DNA of 64,000 bases from Clostridium weizhouense (GTDB lineage: Bacteria; Bacillota; Clostridia; Clostridiales; Clostridiaceae): positions 1 through 64,000 of the forward strand of contig NZ_JAHXPT010000004.1 of NCBI RefSeq assembly GCF_019431045.1, given 5' to 3'. Below are positions 16,574-26,053 of the stretch, in pieces. The notes beneath the pieces are model-generated. The model was not told the origin of the DNA, did no database searches, and saw nothing but the letters and a program-made list of their open reading frames with translations. How positions within the stretch are numbered: position 1 is the first letter of the stretch; each line of letters starts with the position of its first letter. Position numbers and translations under genes: made by a program.

Positions 16574-19216
16574 CTAGTTCATCCCATCAAAGAAATTTTT
16601 CTCCCATTTATCATTTTCAAAATAAAAGAACTTTTCTTTACTTATATATAATTCATGTTCTTTTCTTAATATAGCTAGTACATAAAATCCCCAAAGTTCT
16701 TCTTCTGCCCAAACAAAAAACTTTATTTCATCATTTTCAATATTATCTGTTTCATGTTGACTTATATTAGGATAGTTTTCCATAATGCTAACAGCATCCG
16801 TATTTTCTAATTCCTCATTACTAAATTTATAATCATACTCATATTTCACATTATTACCACTATCTTTTAAATAAAGCTTTAATATAACTCGATCCATAAA
16901 TCTTGAAACAAAACCTCTTTTGATTTCTTTATTTTTAATTAATGTAATTTCGTCTCCTTTATGTGTAAATGCTGTAAGCGTATATGGAAGTGTTGGGATA
17001 TTATTTTGAATTTGTATATCAGCATATCCAAAATTTTTAGAATATAGATACTTTAAGGCTCCTTTAATGCAAGCTAGCTTTAAATCATAATCTTCACTTG
17101 TATCTTTTTTGCTTTTGTTTATTTCAATTATTCTTCCTGGTATAAATTCTTTTAATGCATCCTTAAATATATCTACTTTACATGATTGACCTGTAAGTTT
17201 AATTAATGAATACTCATAAAGTTCATCATTTTTATATAAAGTCTCTAAAAATTTCTTTATTATGTTATATACATCACCTTTTATTAATGTACTTATTTCA
17301 TAAGTCGTAAGAGTTAATATTGGTGCCTCTTTTATAATTTGTAATTTTTCATCTTTTATATATGATAGTTTCCATTTATCATATATAATTTGTGCATTAT
17401 CGATTAGTTCTAAATTTTCTTTTACTTCATTTGGACTTAGTGTTATCTTTATAAGCTCTGGATTACTAAAGAATATTTTTTTAATCTCTTCTGCTAAATT
17501 GAATAGAAAATAATAATTATTTCTTACCTTACAATAGTCCTCTTTATTTCTAGTTTCATATAATTTAAACTTTGTTGGAATTATTTCTTCAGCTTTTTCA
17601 TATTCACTGTTTAAATCTTCATATAATTGAGAAATTCCATACTTATCTATATTCCTAAATATATCTATCCTAAATTCATCTACTATTGCTTTTTTTATTT
17701 CTAAATAATTATCTCTGACCAATGCATTTGCCATTAATATTTTTATAAATTGTAAAATTCTAAATGTAAGATTATTTCCCCCAAAATCTGTATCTCCATT
17801 TTCATAAGATGTTTCTATATCTATCTTGTACGAAACTCTATTATCTCTTATGCTAAAGCTGCATCCTGAAAGATCTGTAGTTCCCCCTCCACAATCTATA
17901 ATTAATGCTTTGTATTCATCTCCACTTGAATACTTATCTCTATAGATAAAGTCACTTATTGTGTTATAAAGAACAGCAACACTTTCTTCTAACATATTTT
18001 TGCTATCAACATTATAGCTACTTAATACTTCTTCAAATAATTTATGAAACTTATACTTTTGTTTTGATGGACATGAAATATAAATATTTTTAAATTTACA
18101 TTTAAATCTTTGATTTGCTAATGATATGACATATTCTAAATATGCTTTTATGATATCTTTCCTTTTTATTAATGTTGTTTTTCCATGAATATCTATTACT
18201 TTTTCGCTTTTTTCAAAGTTACTTATCCATCTTTTTATATCGTAAAAAACTGTTAAACTATCATCAACATATCTCTTCTTTGATGCAAATAAAGCATCAT
18301 ATCCAAATATATATTTAATAGTATCTTCGTTTTCATTTATGTATTTAACTCCTACTACACTTGGAATTAGTGGTGTTATTTTATAATCTTTTTTTGTTGT
18401 ATCTAAAAGTTTTACTAATTTTACTTTATCATCTTCATAATATTCTAAATTTCTAATTAAATTATCATTTAATCCTTGAAATACTTCCTTATCAATATAA
18501 ATTCCAGCTGTAGTATTTGAAGTTCCAAAATCTATAGCAAGTGGCATTGTTGTTTCTTCTAATTCTTTTATTTCAAGTTGCAAAATAGGTACAGATGAAT
18601 ACTCTAAATCATAATTTTTAAAATCTACCTTATTTTCATATATATCATAAAGAAGTTCTGATTCTTTTTGAGGTAAAAACATTAGGTTATAAAATTTACT
18701 TTCATTTTCTTGAATAAAAACATCTTTTCCCTTTACTAAAAAATATTTATATTCATTATGTTTTTTAACCTTTTTAATATTAAGTACAGTAGAAACATTA
18801 AAACTATTATCAATTAAAAGAACATTTCCTTCTTCAAGTTCTTTATTACCCTTTAACTCATATTCATCGTATATTTCAAGTGATAAATCTTTATAAATTA
18901 CTATTTTTCCAGAATAGTCTATAATATTACTTTGTATTTCTCTTTTACTACTTCTCTTTATAAACCTCTCTATTCTTTCTATTCCACCTTCTACATAATT
19001 ATTTATTAATCGACTATCTTTTTCCCCCCTATACTTCATAATAAGTTTTATAAGTTCTTCTTTATCTAAAGGATTTATTATACTTTTTATTAACTTTTCT
19101 TTATTACATATCTCTCTTAATTGAAAAGTTGTCATGAGAATTAAATCTTTTTCTTTATATCTTTTTGAAATACTTTCTTCCTGTTTTTTATGCAACTTGT
19201 AAGTATATAACCCCAT
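16574..19216 (-). CDS. Hsp70/actin-like ATPase with SAP-like N-terminal region
   Basis: The 880-residue product has a SAP-like helix pair (about 28-65) and a beta-rich region to 220. The actin/Hsp70 ATPase core follows, with phosphate-1 motif DFGTSNTT (229-236) and phosphate-2 motif DCGGGTTD (441-448), and the adenosine-type motif LTGQSCKV near 665. The C-terminal 200 residues are unlike the DnaK substrate domain. Hsp70 proteins are ATP-driven chaperones working with J-domain partners; one J protein is encoded in the same locus at 25.3 kb. No ClpV is present, so sheath or effector remodelling by this protein is a natural hypothesis. Confidence 0.85.
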   Translation of the reverse strand: MGLYTYKLHKKQEESISKRYKEKDLILMTTFQLREICNKEKLIKSIINPLDKEELIKLIMKYRGEKDSRLINNYVEGGIERIERFIKRSSKREIQSNIIDYSGKIVIYKDLSLEIYDEYELKGNKELEEGNVLLIDNSFNVSTVLNIKKVKKHNEYKYFLVKGKDVFIQENESKFYNLMFLPQKESELLYDIYENKVDFKNYDLEYSSVPILQLEIKELEETTMPLAIDFGTSNTTAGIYIDKEVFQGLNDNLIRNLEYYEDDKVKLVKLLDTTKKDYKITPLIPSVVGVKYINENEDTIKYIFGYDALFASKKRYVDDSLTVFYDIKRWISNFEKSEKVIDIHGKTTLIKRKDIIKAYLEYVISLANQRFKCKFKNIYISCPSKQKYKFHKLFEEVLSSYNVDSKNMLEESVAVLYNTISDFIYRDKYSSGDEYKALIIDCGGGTTDLSGCSFSIRDNRVSYKIDIETSYENGDTDFGGNNLTFRILQFIKILMANALVRDNYLEIKKAIVDEFRIDIFRNIDKYGISQLYEDLNSEYEKAEEIIPTKFKLYETRNKEDYCKVRNNYYFLFNLAEEIKKIFFSNPELIKITLSPNEVKENLELIDNAQIIYDKWKLSYIKDEKLQIIKEAPILTLTTYEISTLIKGDVYNIIKKFLETLYKNDELYEYSLIKLTGQSCKVDIFKDALKEFIPGRIIEINKSKKDTSEDYDLKLACIKGALKYLYSKNFGYADIQIQNNIPTLPYTLTAFTHKGDEITLIKNKEIKRGFVSRFMDRVILKLYLKDSGNNVKYEYDYKFSNEELENTDAVSIMENYPNISQHETDNIENDEIKFFVWAEEELWGFYVLAILRKEHELYISKEKFFYFENDKWEKNFFDGMN

Positions 19217-19233
19217 TTTTTCCTCCTATAAAT

Positions 19234-19932
19234 CTATTCAATCATTACTATGTCATTAATTTTCATGGTATTATCAGAACCTAAAATTCCAAAATGCTTA
19301 TCCCAAAACAAATGAATCTTCATACTTATAGGTAAAAATGTATCTATAATTGCATTTATTTTACCTTTTAGGACTTCATCTTTATATTTACCTAAATAAA
19401 TATAAAGATCTTTTGGATTTTCTTTATTTAAATACACTGTACTATCTCTAAATATTTTTGATAAAGTTTTATTAAACAGCTGCAATGAAGTTCCTGTTTT
19501 ATATAATGTTATAAAGCTATTTAAAAATATATCTTTTTCTTCTTTATTAAAGTAAACTATGTTTTTAGCTAACTCTTCTCCATATACATTATTTATTATG
19601 TCTTCAAATAAAAACTTTTTATAAAATTCATTTTTATTTAATCCTTGTTTTAAATCTAACTCGCACAAATAGTGAATTAGTATATCAAATAGCACATTTT
19701 TTAATTCTGTATTTTCTTTAAAATTAATATTGAACAATTCTTGAAATATCTCTTGAAATCTATAAAAAGCATTTATTTCAATATATTCATCTTGTGGTAA
19801 TCTATTTGAATTGATATTTGAAATGGATAATTCCATATAAGGACTATATATTTCAGCTTGTTTGAATTTTATTTTTTCTATTGAAATATTTTCTTCTATT
19901 GCTTTTATAAAGATGTCATAAATGTAATTCAT
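19234..19932 (-). CDS. Unrecognised 232-aa protein, candidate baseplate/tail protein
   Basis: No signal peptide, membrane segment or enzyme motif is visible. The end (KINAIIDTFLPISMKIHLFWDKHFG) recalls the terminal block of phage tail protein I-type baseplate proteins, in which a predicted 'LLP.G' turn precedes a beta strand. The resemblance is weak. Its start overlaps the stop of the 425-residue gene by 4 bases (ATGA), so the two are made together. A paired structural role is likely. Confidence 0.65.
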   Translation of the reverse strand: MNYIYDIFIKAIEENISIEKIKFKQAEIYSPYMELSISNINSNRLPQDEYIEINAFYRFQEIFQELFNINFKENTELKNVLFDILIHYLCELDLKQGLNKNEFYKKFLFEDIINNVYGEELAKNIVYFNKEEKDIFLNSFITLYKTGTSLQLFNKTLSKIFRDSTVYLNKENPKDLYIYLGKYKDEVLKGKINAIIDTFLPISMKIHLFWDKHFGILGSDNTMKINDIVMIE

Positions 19933-21206
19933 ATTAATCTTCCTTCACATTTATATTCTGGATAAATTAATTGTATTTCTGATGTCAAAAAGCTTAAAAT
20001 ATCATTATTTAAATAGTAATCTTTATCCTTTGCTTCAAAATATAAAACCAAAGATTTTTTAATATTATCTTCTCTTATTTCATCTATTATAAAATCATTA
20101 AAATCATACGTTTCTTTACCTAAATCATATTTAACTTCTTCTATTTTTAAATCTCTAAACTCTAAATGTTTTGATACTTGAAATGAATTTATAAGTTTTG
20201 CTATTTCACTTTTTGTTTTTATAATATATCTATTATTAAATAAAAATCTATTTGAAAAATTAACATTTTTATAATTACTCATAAGTTCATATTCGTATTT
20301 TAAATTATTCTCTTCTTTATAATTTACAATCTTATAAACTGTCCATAAAAATGAATGTGAAATCTTTGAAATTATTTTAATATAATCTTTTTTTATTGTG
20401 ACATAATCTATACATTCTTTATTAGAATTAATTAAGTAACCATGATTCATTCCCTCTTTTTGAATTGAAATATCATGTTCATAATTTACTTTATCTACGC
20501 AAGCTGCTGGAAATCCTGTACATTTTAATTTAATCTCTTTAATATTCCAAAGTGGCACCATATCATATTTTATATATTTATTATAATCACCAAAATCTAT
20601 GTGAATTTTTATAATTTCTTCTTCTTTATCTATTTGATCTTCACATTTTGTAAGATAAATTTGTGCTATTTTATTAATATATGGCATATTAACTGTTTTC
20701 CACATAACATTATTATTTATGAAAGACTTATATAGTGTACTTATTTTTTCTTTATATTCAGTATTTTCTTTTACTTTAAAATAAGCTTTATGAATCTTTT
20801 TATTTGTTTCAATTGTTCCTGTTATTTCTAGATTCTCAGATATGAATTTCTTAAACATTCCATAATCGCATTTTAAAAATACATTAAATATTTTAGAATA
20901 TAGATTATTATTTAAATTATCTATAATTGTTTTTAAATCATATGTTTTTTCCTCAGAATCCTCTTCTATCATTGGAAATAAAAATTCATTAGTTACATCT
21001 AAATGTTTTCTATCAATTATTGTGGAATAAACATTGTATTTTTCTTCTAGATATTGTATTTCATCAAAAACTCTTTCTTCTAAATCATTAAATCTCTCTT
21101 CGCTATATTGTTCTAATGAAGTAAATACACTATTCATTATTTTTTTTAATAGTACTCTTTCGTTTAAATCATTTATTTCATTTAATTTTTCATAAATTCT
21201 ATTCAT
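19929..21206 (-). CDS. Unrecognised 425-aa protein, candidate baseplate component
   Basis: The ATG at 21206 has AGGTGG five bases upstream; a GTG at 21215 is an alternative. The product starts with a coiled-coil-like helix (to about 55) and then an NEFLFPMIEEDS block, followed by mixed alpha/beta sequence (VPLWNIKEIKLKCTGFPAACVDKVNYEH). No known motif is visible. It overlaps the PP2C-like gene end by 8 bases and the following 232-residue gene by 4, so the three are coupled. Size and context fit a baseplate wedge, but no homology to TssF, TssK or gp6 could be confirmed. Confidence 0.65.
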   Translation of the reverse strand: MNRIYEKLNEINDLNERVLLKKIMNSVFTSLEQYSEERFNDLEERVFDEIQYLEEKYNVYSTIIDRKHLDVTNEFLFPMIEEDSEEKTYDLKTIIDNLNNNLYSKIFNVFLKCDYGMFKKFISENLEITGTIETNKKIHKAYFKVKENTEYKEKISTLYKSFINNNVMWKTVNMPYINKIAQIYLTKCEDQIDKEEEIIKIHIDFGDYNKYIKYDMVPLWNIKEIKLKCTGFPAACVDKVNYEHDISIQKEGMNHGYLINSNKECIDYVTIKKDYIKIISKISHSFLWTVYKIVNYKEENNLKYEYELMSNYKNVNFSNRFLFNNRYIIKTKSEIAKLINSFQVSKHLEFRDLKIEEVKYDLGKETYDFNDFIIDEIREDNIKKSLVLYFEAKDKDYYLNNDILSFLTSEIQLIYPEYKCEGRLI

Positions 21207-23040
21207 TTTTACCACCTGTACTAGCTATCTCTTTATCTAATACCTTTAATTTTTCATCTATTGATTTTACTTCTTCTGTAAGTCCTACTTGAGTATAAGA
21301 ATCTTTTGCTAATGTGTATAAAACTTTTGCTGAATTAATATCTCCTTTAACATATCTTTCATTAGCTTCATTTAAATATATATCTCCTTCAGCTTTTGTT
21401 TGCGATTGACTTTCTATCTTTTTATCCATAAGAGATATCTTTTCTTCTAACTCATTTGCTAAACTATTTGAATTTATTTTTTCAAAAGCTTCTTTGGCTA
21501 AAGCATAATACATCTTTGCTCCAACAAAATCTCCTGCTATATACTGCGTATCACCATTTTTTCTAAGGTCTATAGCTTTGCTTTGAAGATCATCCTCTTC
21601 TTTTTTAGCTTTTTCTTCTTTTTCCTTATTTTTTTCTTCTTCTTCTTTTGCTTTTTCTTCCTCAGCTTTAGCCTTTTCTTCTTCTTGTTTTTGTGCTTCT
21701 GCTTCTTTACCTTGCTTTTCATATATTTCTTTAAGTTTATCTATAGCTTCTTGTTTTTCATCTTTTAAATAATAATTTGAAGCAAGTCTTTTAGCCTCTA
21801 AATAATTTACTTCTGCCTCTGCTACTTTTCCAGCTTCCAACTGACTATCTGCAAGCTCTAAAAGATCAGCAACACTTATACATGTTTTAGCTATATCTAT
21901 TTTCTTTAAAATATACTCTCTTGCATTATCATCAACATCTTCCCCTTTTTTCATTGCTAATAAGTACTGATCTAATGCCTCATTATATTTCTTTTCTTCA
22001 AGCTTTTTATCACCTTCAAGTATTATTTCTGTATATTTGCATTCTCCATCTATTTCTTTTATGTCATTTTTAAGTTTATATTTATTAGCTATTTTTAATG
22101 CTTCCTCATATTTTGAATTTGCCTTTTCAATATGTTCATTTTTTATGTATCCAGCTGCTTCAGTTACATAATTATTCATAGATGCAATTTCTTCTCGTTT
22201 TTTATTTTGCTTTATATTAAATACTACTAATGCTATAACTAAAACTATAATTATTGGAATTGCTGCAAACAAAATTTTCTTTATCATAGCTTTTTTCTTT
22301 GGATTTATATATGCCTTTTCAACAAATGTCACGGCTAACGTGTAGTTTTCTAACTTATTTAATTGCTTTGATAAAATCATATCTTCAACTCTATCAGCAA
22401 CTTCTTGTGGCTTTGTTGCTCCTTCTAAGGCATCTTCTATTTCTTTTTCATCACAATTTTCCCATATACCCTTTGTAAGTAATGTAAATACATCTCCATC
22501 ATTAAGTTTTATTTTTTTAGATATAAATGGTGAGCTTAATTTATTTTCTCCTAAGTAACAAGAAAGATTATTTCTCTCTATATGCTTAGCTGCCTTATCT
22601 AAAGCTATGATTTCTTTATCACTAAGTTCTTGTGTTAAAGATAAATCCTTACTTCTTTCTTTTAAGTATCCATCCTTAAAAAAGTAAAATCTTGAATTAC
22701 CTATAACGATGTATCTAACTTTACTATAATTAGTTATTGCTATTGTCATAGAAGCTTTAAGTCTTACATTTTTACTTACACTTACTATTTCTTCATTAAC
22801 CTTATTTAAGTATTTTTTTAATGTAAATTTATTCATAGTAGGATTTTGTGTAAATAATTTAATAAATGTTGTTACTGCAATTTGAGCTGTTTCATTTTTC
22901 GTGTCATTATCAATTCCATCTGCAATAGCATAACATCCAAATTTATCAAGCTCTACATATGCAAAATAATCCTTATTTTGAAGATACGTTCCTTCTTCTG
23001 ATATAAAGCTTGTCTTAAATTTTGAATTTAATTTTCTCAT
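21199..23040 (-). CDS. PP2C-fold protein with membrane segment and TPR/coiled-coil tail
   Basis: The chosen ATG (23040) follows AGGGTGAG; a GTG at 23049 is in frame. Residues 1-240 have a PP2C fold. The first metal Asp is kept (AIADGID), but the second motif reads TKGIWE instead of SDGxW and the final DN reads LENYT, so metal-binding residues are missing. A membrane segment (about 250-275) leads to TPR-like helical repeats and a Lys/Glu-rich coil (about 440-480). It is probably a pseudophosphatase with an external or periplasm-facing repeat domain. It is the first of three overlapping genes with the 425- and 232-residue proteins. Confidence 0.8.
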   Translation of the reverse strand: MRKLNSKFKTSFISEEGTYLQNKDYFAYVELDKFGCYAIADGIDNDTKNETAQIAVTTFIKLFTQNPTMNKFTLKKYLNKVNEEIVSVSKNVRLKASMTIAITNYSKVRYIVIGNSRFYFFKDGYLKERSKDLSLTQELSDKEIIALDKAAKHIERNNLSCYLGENKLSSPFISKKIKLNDGDVFTLLTKGIWENCDEKEIEDALEGATKPQEVADRVEDMILSKQLNKLENYTLAVTFVEKAYINPKKKAMIKKILFAAIPIIIVLVIALVVFNIKQNKKREEIASMNNYVTEAAGYIKNEHIEKANSKYEEALKIANKYKLKNDIKEIDGECKYTEIILEGDKKLEEKKYNEALDQYLLAMKKGEDVDDNAREYILKKIDIAKTCISVADLLELADSQLEAGKVAEAEVNYLEAKRLASNYYLKDEKQEAIDKLKEIYEKQGKEAEAQKQEEEKAKAEEEKAKEEEEKNKEKEEKAKKEEDDLQSKAIDLRKNGDTQYIAGDFVGAKMYYALAKEAFEKINSNSLANELEEKISLMDKKIESQSQTKAEGDIYLNEANERYVKGDINSAKVLYTLAKDSYTQVGLTEEVKSIDEKLKVLDKEIASTGGKNE

Positions 23041-23080
23041 TTGTCTCACCCTAACTTATTAAAATGTGCTTATTTTCACT

Positions 23081-23266
23081 CTATGTTTTAAGTAATAGTC
23101 AAAAGTGAGAATCCAAATTTTATATTTGGTTCTTCGAACTTTCACAGAGTGCAATTTCATATTTTGTCCCTAGAACTTACTGGACGAATGTATATGAGTC
23201 AAGTTTCTTATTTCAGCCTTGTCCATGAGCTTTATATTACAATATCAATACTATTTTAAAACATAG
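23081..23266 (-). repeat. Dispersed repeat A, 186 bp with 11-bp terminal inverted repeats
   Basis: CTATGTTTTAA at 23081-23091 is matched by its perfect reverse complement at 23256-23266. Read on the minus strand, the core is ATTGTAATATAA at 23232-23243, shared with the elements at 31.4 and 40.0 kb. Internal inverted repeats (CCAAA/TTTGG, GTTC/GAAC) suggest a structured transcript. It fills the only sizeable gap between two PP2C-like genes of the locus and contains no gene. Confidence 0.65.
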
Positions 23267-23279
23267 TATCTCACTTAAT

Positions 23280-24119
23280 TTAAATATTCTTTTTTATAAT
23301 TATTATGCTTCCATTATGAGTATTTTCATGCTCTTCTATTTCATCTATGATTTTATTTAAAGCCGTATTTATATCTTTTTTATTTTTATTTAATATATTC
23401 TCAAAATCTACCCATCTTATTTCTTCATAAATTCCTTTGCTCATAATCAAAAGTAAATCATTTTTTTCTAATTTAATACTATCAATTTTCATTTCTACAC
23501 TATTAAGATTTTCTTGCCCAAGGTAATATAAAACCTTTTTGTTGTTTAAAACTTTAAGTGCTTCTATTTTTTCTAGTTTTCCTTCATAATATTTTTGTTT
23601 TGCCACCTCATTCATACAATGACCTTCACTTAATTTTATAAGTTGACCTTTTCTAAAAATAGCTAACATTAAATTTCCTAAAGATGTATAATACAAATTT
23701 TCTTGATCAATAATTGTCATTAAAATGCTTGTACCACCTTTATTTTTTTCTACTCTTTTAAGTATTTCATTATTTGCTTTATTAATAGATTTTTTAAAAA
23801 AGTAACTTACGTTTGCATTACTATATTCTTTCAAAAATAAATTTGATATTATTTTTACAGCAGTAATACTAGAAATTCTTCCTGCTTCATTTTTTCCTAA
23901 CCCATCACCCATAACAGTTAAAAGTACATTATTTTTTTCTTTTATATTAAAGTAATCTTCTTGTATTTCTTCATAACCTGTATGCGAATATTTAACTAAA
24001 CTTATATTTTCTTTATTCATAATTTTAAATAATATATGCTTTATTACACATAATAAAAATAATAATATTATCAATATAAATACTGCTTCTTTTGAATCAT
24101 ATCTACTTATAAATAACAT
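23280..24119 (-). CDS. Membrane PP2C-fold protein, probable pseudophosphatase
   Basis: A membrane segment (about 13-32) precedes a PP2C-like domain. The first metal motif is intact (VMGDGLGKNEAG), but the family GDSR block reads SLGNLM, the SDG block reads MSKGIYE and the terminal DN reads THNGS. The Lys in place of Asp is at the same position as in the 613-residue protein. Loss of these residues argues against normal metal-dependent phosphatase activity. It ends 6 bases after the FHA gene start region and probably works with the FHA proteins. Confidence 0.8.
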   Translation of the reverse strand: MLFISRYDSKEAVFILIILLFLLCVIKHILFKIMNKENISLVKYSHTGYEEIQEDYFNIKEKNNVLLTVMGDGLGKNEAGRISSITAVKIISNLFLKEYSNANVSYFFKKSINKANNEILKRVEKNKGGTSILMTIIDQENLYYTSLGNLMLAIFRKGQLIKLSEGHCMNEVAKQKYYEGKLEKIEALKVLNNKKVLYYLGQENLNSVEMKIDSIKLEKNDLLLIMSKGIYEEIRWVDFENILNKNKKDINTALNKIIDEIEEHENTHNGSIIIIKKNI

Positions 24120-24124
24120 TTAAA

Positions 24125-24634
24125 TTACCTCTGTTCTTTATCTTGCCATTCAAAATGCTCTCCACAAAACGGTACAAATAAAAATTTACTCTTTCCAAGT
24201 TCTATAACATCATAAGTTGAAAGCTGTGTTGGCATATAGACTGGTTCATTATTTAAATAAGCAATACCTGAAGAATCACCTGGAAGTAACACATTATTTT
24301 TCTTCTTTGGATCATATACTACAACTGCATGATTTCTACTTGTTATATAATTATCTCCAATTATTTGTATATCCATATCATCAGCTCTACCAATAAAATT
24401 TTTTCCATTCTTTATCTTGTAATCTTTTCCAACTCTACAGCCTTCAATGCATACAAGCCATCCACAAACCGGCTCTATTTCTTGGTATAAAAGGTTTGTT
24501 TCTACTTCTTCTACTTCTGGTACAAGTTCTTTTTTGTTTTCTTTTTTACTTGTATCTATATTGCAATAAGGGCATATTGGACCATAGCGTCTTTCACTAA
24601 ACATATGACCATTTTGACATCTAATTAATGACAT
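24125..24634 (-). CDS. Zinc-ribbon plus FHA-domain protein
   Basis: Residues 1-25 contain CQNGHMFSERRYGPICPYC, a zinc-ribbon-like block with one C-x2-C pair, plus a Cys and a His near the start. Residues 65-155 form an FHA domain with the conserved GR (FIGRADD), S-R-N-H (ITSRNHAV) and a following N. This is the only FHA in the locus that keeps the full set of phosphothreonine-binding residues. No membrane segment is present, so it is cytosolic. It may recognise a phosphorylated partner that recruits the sheath or Ubl machinery. Confidence 0.85.
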   Translation of the reverse strand: MSLIRCQNGHMFSERRYGPICPYCNIDTSKKENKKELVPEVEEVETNLLYQEIEPVCGWLVCIEGCRVGKDYKIKNGKNFIGRADDMDIQIIGDNYITSRNHAVVVYDPKKKNNVLLPGDSSGIAYLNNEPVYMPTQLSTYDVIELGKSKFLFVPFCGEHFEWQDKEQR

Positions 24635-24647
24635 ATAATCACTCCAT

Positions 24648-25205
24648 TCATCTAAGTAATAATTTCACTTTTGAAATAAATATAATGTCTCCTCTTTTTA
24701 AGCTACAAGGAGTATTTTTTACAAGTCTATATTTTTTACCATCATCTATTTTTTGTATACAAACACCACTTTCTATAGATAAATCTTCTATATACCATGT
24801 TCCAGCAGCATAATTTAATACAGCATGATTATCTTCAACTAACGTTGAATAAATAGATTTATTTAAATCTACCAATACTTCATTCTCTCCATTACTCTTT
24901 CCAATAATAAAAGAAATTTTTTCTTTTATTGACCATTGATTTATAATTTCATTGTCTTCATTTACTAATTCAATACTACTTATATTGTTGCTTTTCTCTA
25001 TATAATTTTGATTGTGTATTCTTTTATATAAATTTATAAATATAAAAATTCCTAATATAATTAATAAACCTAAAAGTATTCCTTTAAGTTCATTTGACTC
25101 TATTGTTATATAAATTATTCCAAATATTAACGTTATAATTATCCCTATAAAGACATTTATTAATTGAATACTAAACATTAATTTGTTATTTTGATTATTT
25201 TTCAA
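24648..25205 (-). CDS. Membrane protein with degenerate FHA domain
   Basis: The TTG at 25205 has the better spacing from GGAG; a GTG at 25214 is in frame. Two hydrophobic segments (about 10-30 and 35-55) form a hairpin in the membrane, so both ends may be cytosolic. Residues 90-185 have an FHA-like fold but the GR motif reads GKS and the S-x-x-H block reads EDNHAV, so phosphothreonine binding is doubtful. It lies 14 bases from the soluble FHA gene, which suggests the two are partners. Confidence 0.7.
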   Translation of the reverse strand: MKNNQNNKLMFSIQLINVFIGIIITLIFGIIYITIESNELKGILLGLLIILGIFIFINLYKRIHNQNYIEKSNNISSIELVNEDNEIINQWSIKEKISFIIGKSNGENEVLVDLNKSIYSTLVEDNHAVLNYAAGTWYIEDLSIESGVCIQKIDDGKKYRLVKNTPCSLKRGDIIFISKVKLLLR

Positions 25206-25248
25206 AGTAACCACTCCATTACTTTTTAATACTTTAGGTAAATTTTTT

Positions 25249-25692
25249 TTATTTCTTTAAATTAAAAAAACTATTAAACATATTACTTGTATCAATAGGA
25301 TTTTTATTATTTTTTAATTTACTCCTATCAATATCATCACTATTTGCATTAAATCCAAAAAAACTTTCAAAATATTGATTTAACTCATTTAAAGCATCAC
25401 CTTTATTAAAGTTTTCTTTAGATTTAGCTTGTGATTTTTTGCTACTATTTTTGCCATCACTTTTTTTACTATTAGAATTATGTTGATTTAACTTCTTATC
25501 ATATTCCTCTCTAGATGACTCATTTCCTAAAATCTCATATGCCTCATTTATTTGTTGAAACATCTCTATTGCATCTTTATTATCTTTATTTTTATCTGGA
25601 TGATACTTTTTTGCTAGAGTTCTAAAGGCTTTTTTTATTTCATCTTTATTAGCACTTTCTGAAACTCCAAGTATTTTATAATAATTTTTCAC
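25249..25692 (-). CDS. J-domain (DnaJ-like) co-chaperone
   Basis: The start is a GTG with GAGTGAT upstream. Residues 1-66 are a J domain with the HPD motif in KKYHPDKN, the element that stimulates Hsp70 ATPases. A Ser/Lys-rich linker (about 70-95) leads to a short tail ending [11 protein letters not shown]. There is no zinc-finger or C-terminal substrate domain, so it is a dedicated adaptor rather than a general DnaJ. The Hsp70-like ATPase of the same locus (16574-19216) is the obvious partner. Confidence 0.85.
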   Translation of the reverse strand: MKNYYKILGVSESANKDEIKKAFRTLAKKYHPDKNKDNKDAIEMFQQINEAYEILGNESSREEYDKKLNQHNSNSKKSDGKNSSKKSQAKSKENFNKGDALNELNQYFESFFGFNANSDDIDRSKLKNNKNPIDTSNMFNSFFNLKK

Positions 25693-25962
25693 TTTATCAC
25701 TCGCTTTTCACTTAAATTAAAGCATATTTTAAACATATGCTTATATCAGGATGTAACTCATTTCAATATTTCTAAGTTTAATTTCTTTCTATTTTTACTT
25801 ATTCATATATTAAACTTTTTTCAAAATTTGAACTTAAATTAAAATTTTATTTTTATATTATCTTTTAATTTTTATAGACTAATATTGAAATATTTTAGTA
25901 TACTATAATTAATGATGCTGAAGGTATATGTAAAACTAAAATACTTATTCTTATTTTAAAAA
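25693..25962. other. Intergenic leader between tube genes and the J-domain gene
   Basis: No gene is visible. The stretch is very AT rich and holds an imperfect palindrome at about 25717-25740 (AAGCATATGTTTAAAATATGCTT on the minus strand). It lies after a strong terminator, so it should contain the promoter of the downstream unit starting with the J-domain gene. A TTGAAA and TATAAG pair on the minus strand is spaced by 15 bases only, so I do not call a promoter. Confidence 0.35.
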
Positions 25963-26017
25963 AGTTGCATTTGAGGATTTAAATTATTAGTGAATCCAAT
26001 TTAAATCCTCTGCAACT
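25963..26017 (-). terminator. Strong rho-independent terminator after the sheath and tube genes
   Basis: On the minus strand AGTTGCA...GAGGATTTAAATT pairs with AATTTAAATCCTC...TGCAACT, separated by a short loop and a small bulge, and is followed by TTTTTT. The length of the stem makes it one of the strongest terminators in the window. It follows the second tube gene, so the abundant sheath and tube proteins can be made in excess of the rest of the locus. Confidence 0.85.
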
Positions 26018-26053
26018 ATAATAAAACTATATTTTAGTAATTTAAGGCATTAA

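Noticed and set aside
21583-21768. Phe-rich plus-strand reading frame
   Set aside because: It mirrors the Lys/Glu-rich coiled coil of the PP2C-fold gene and has no start signals.
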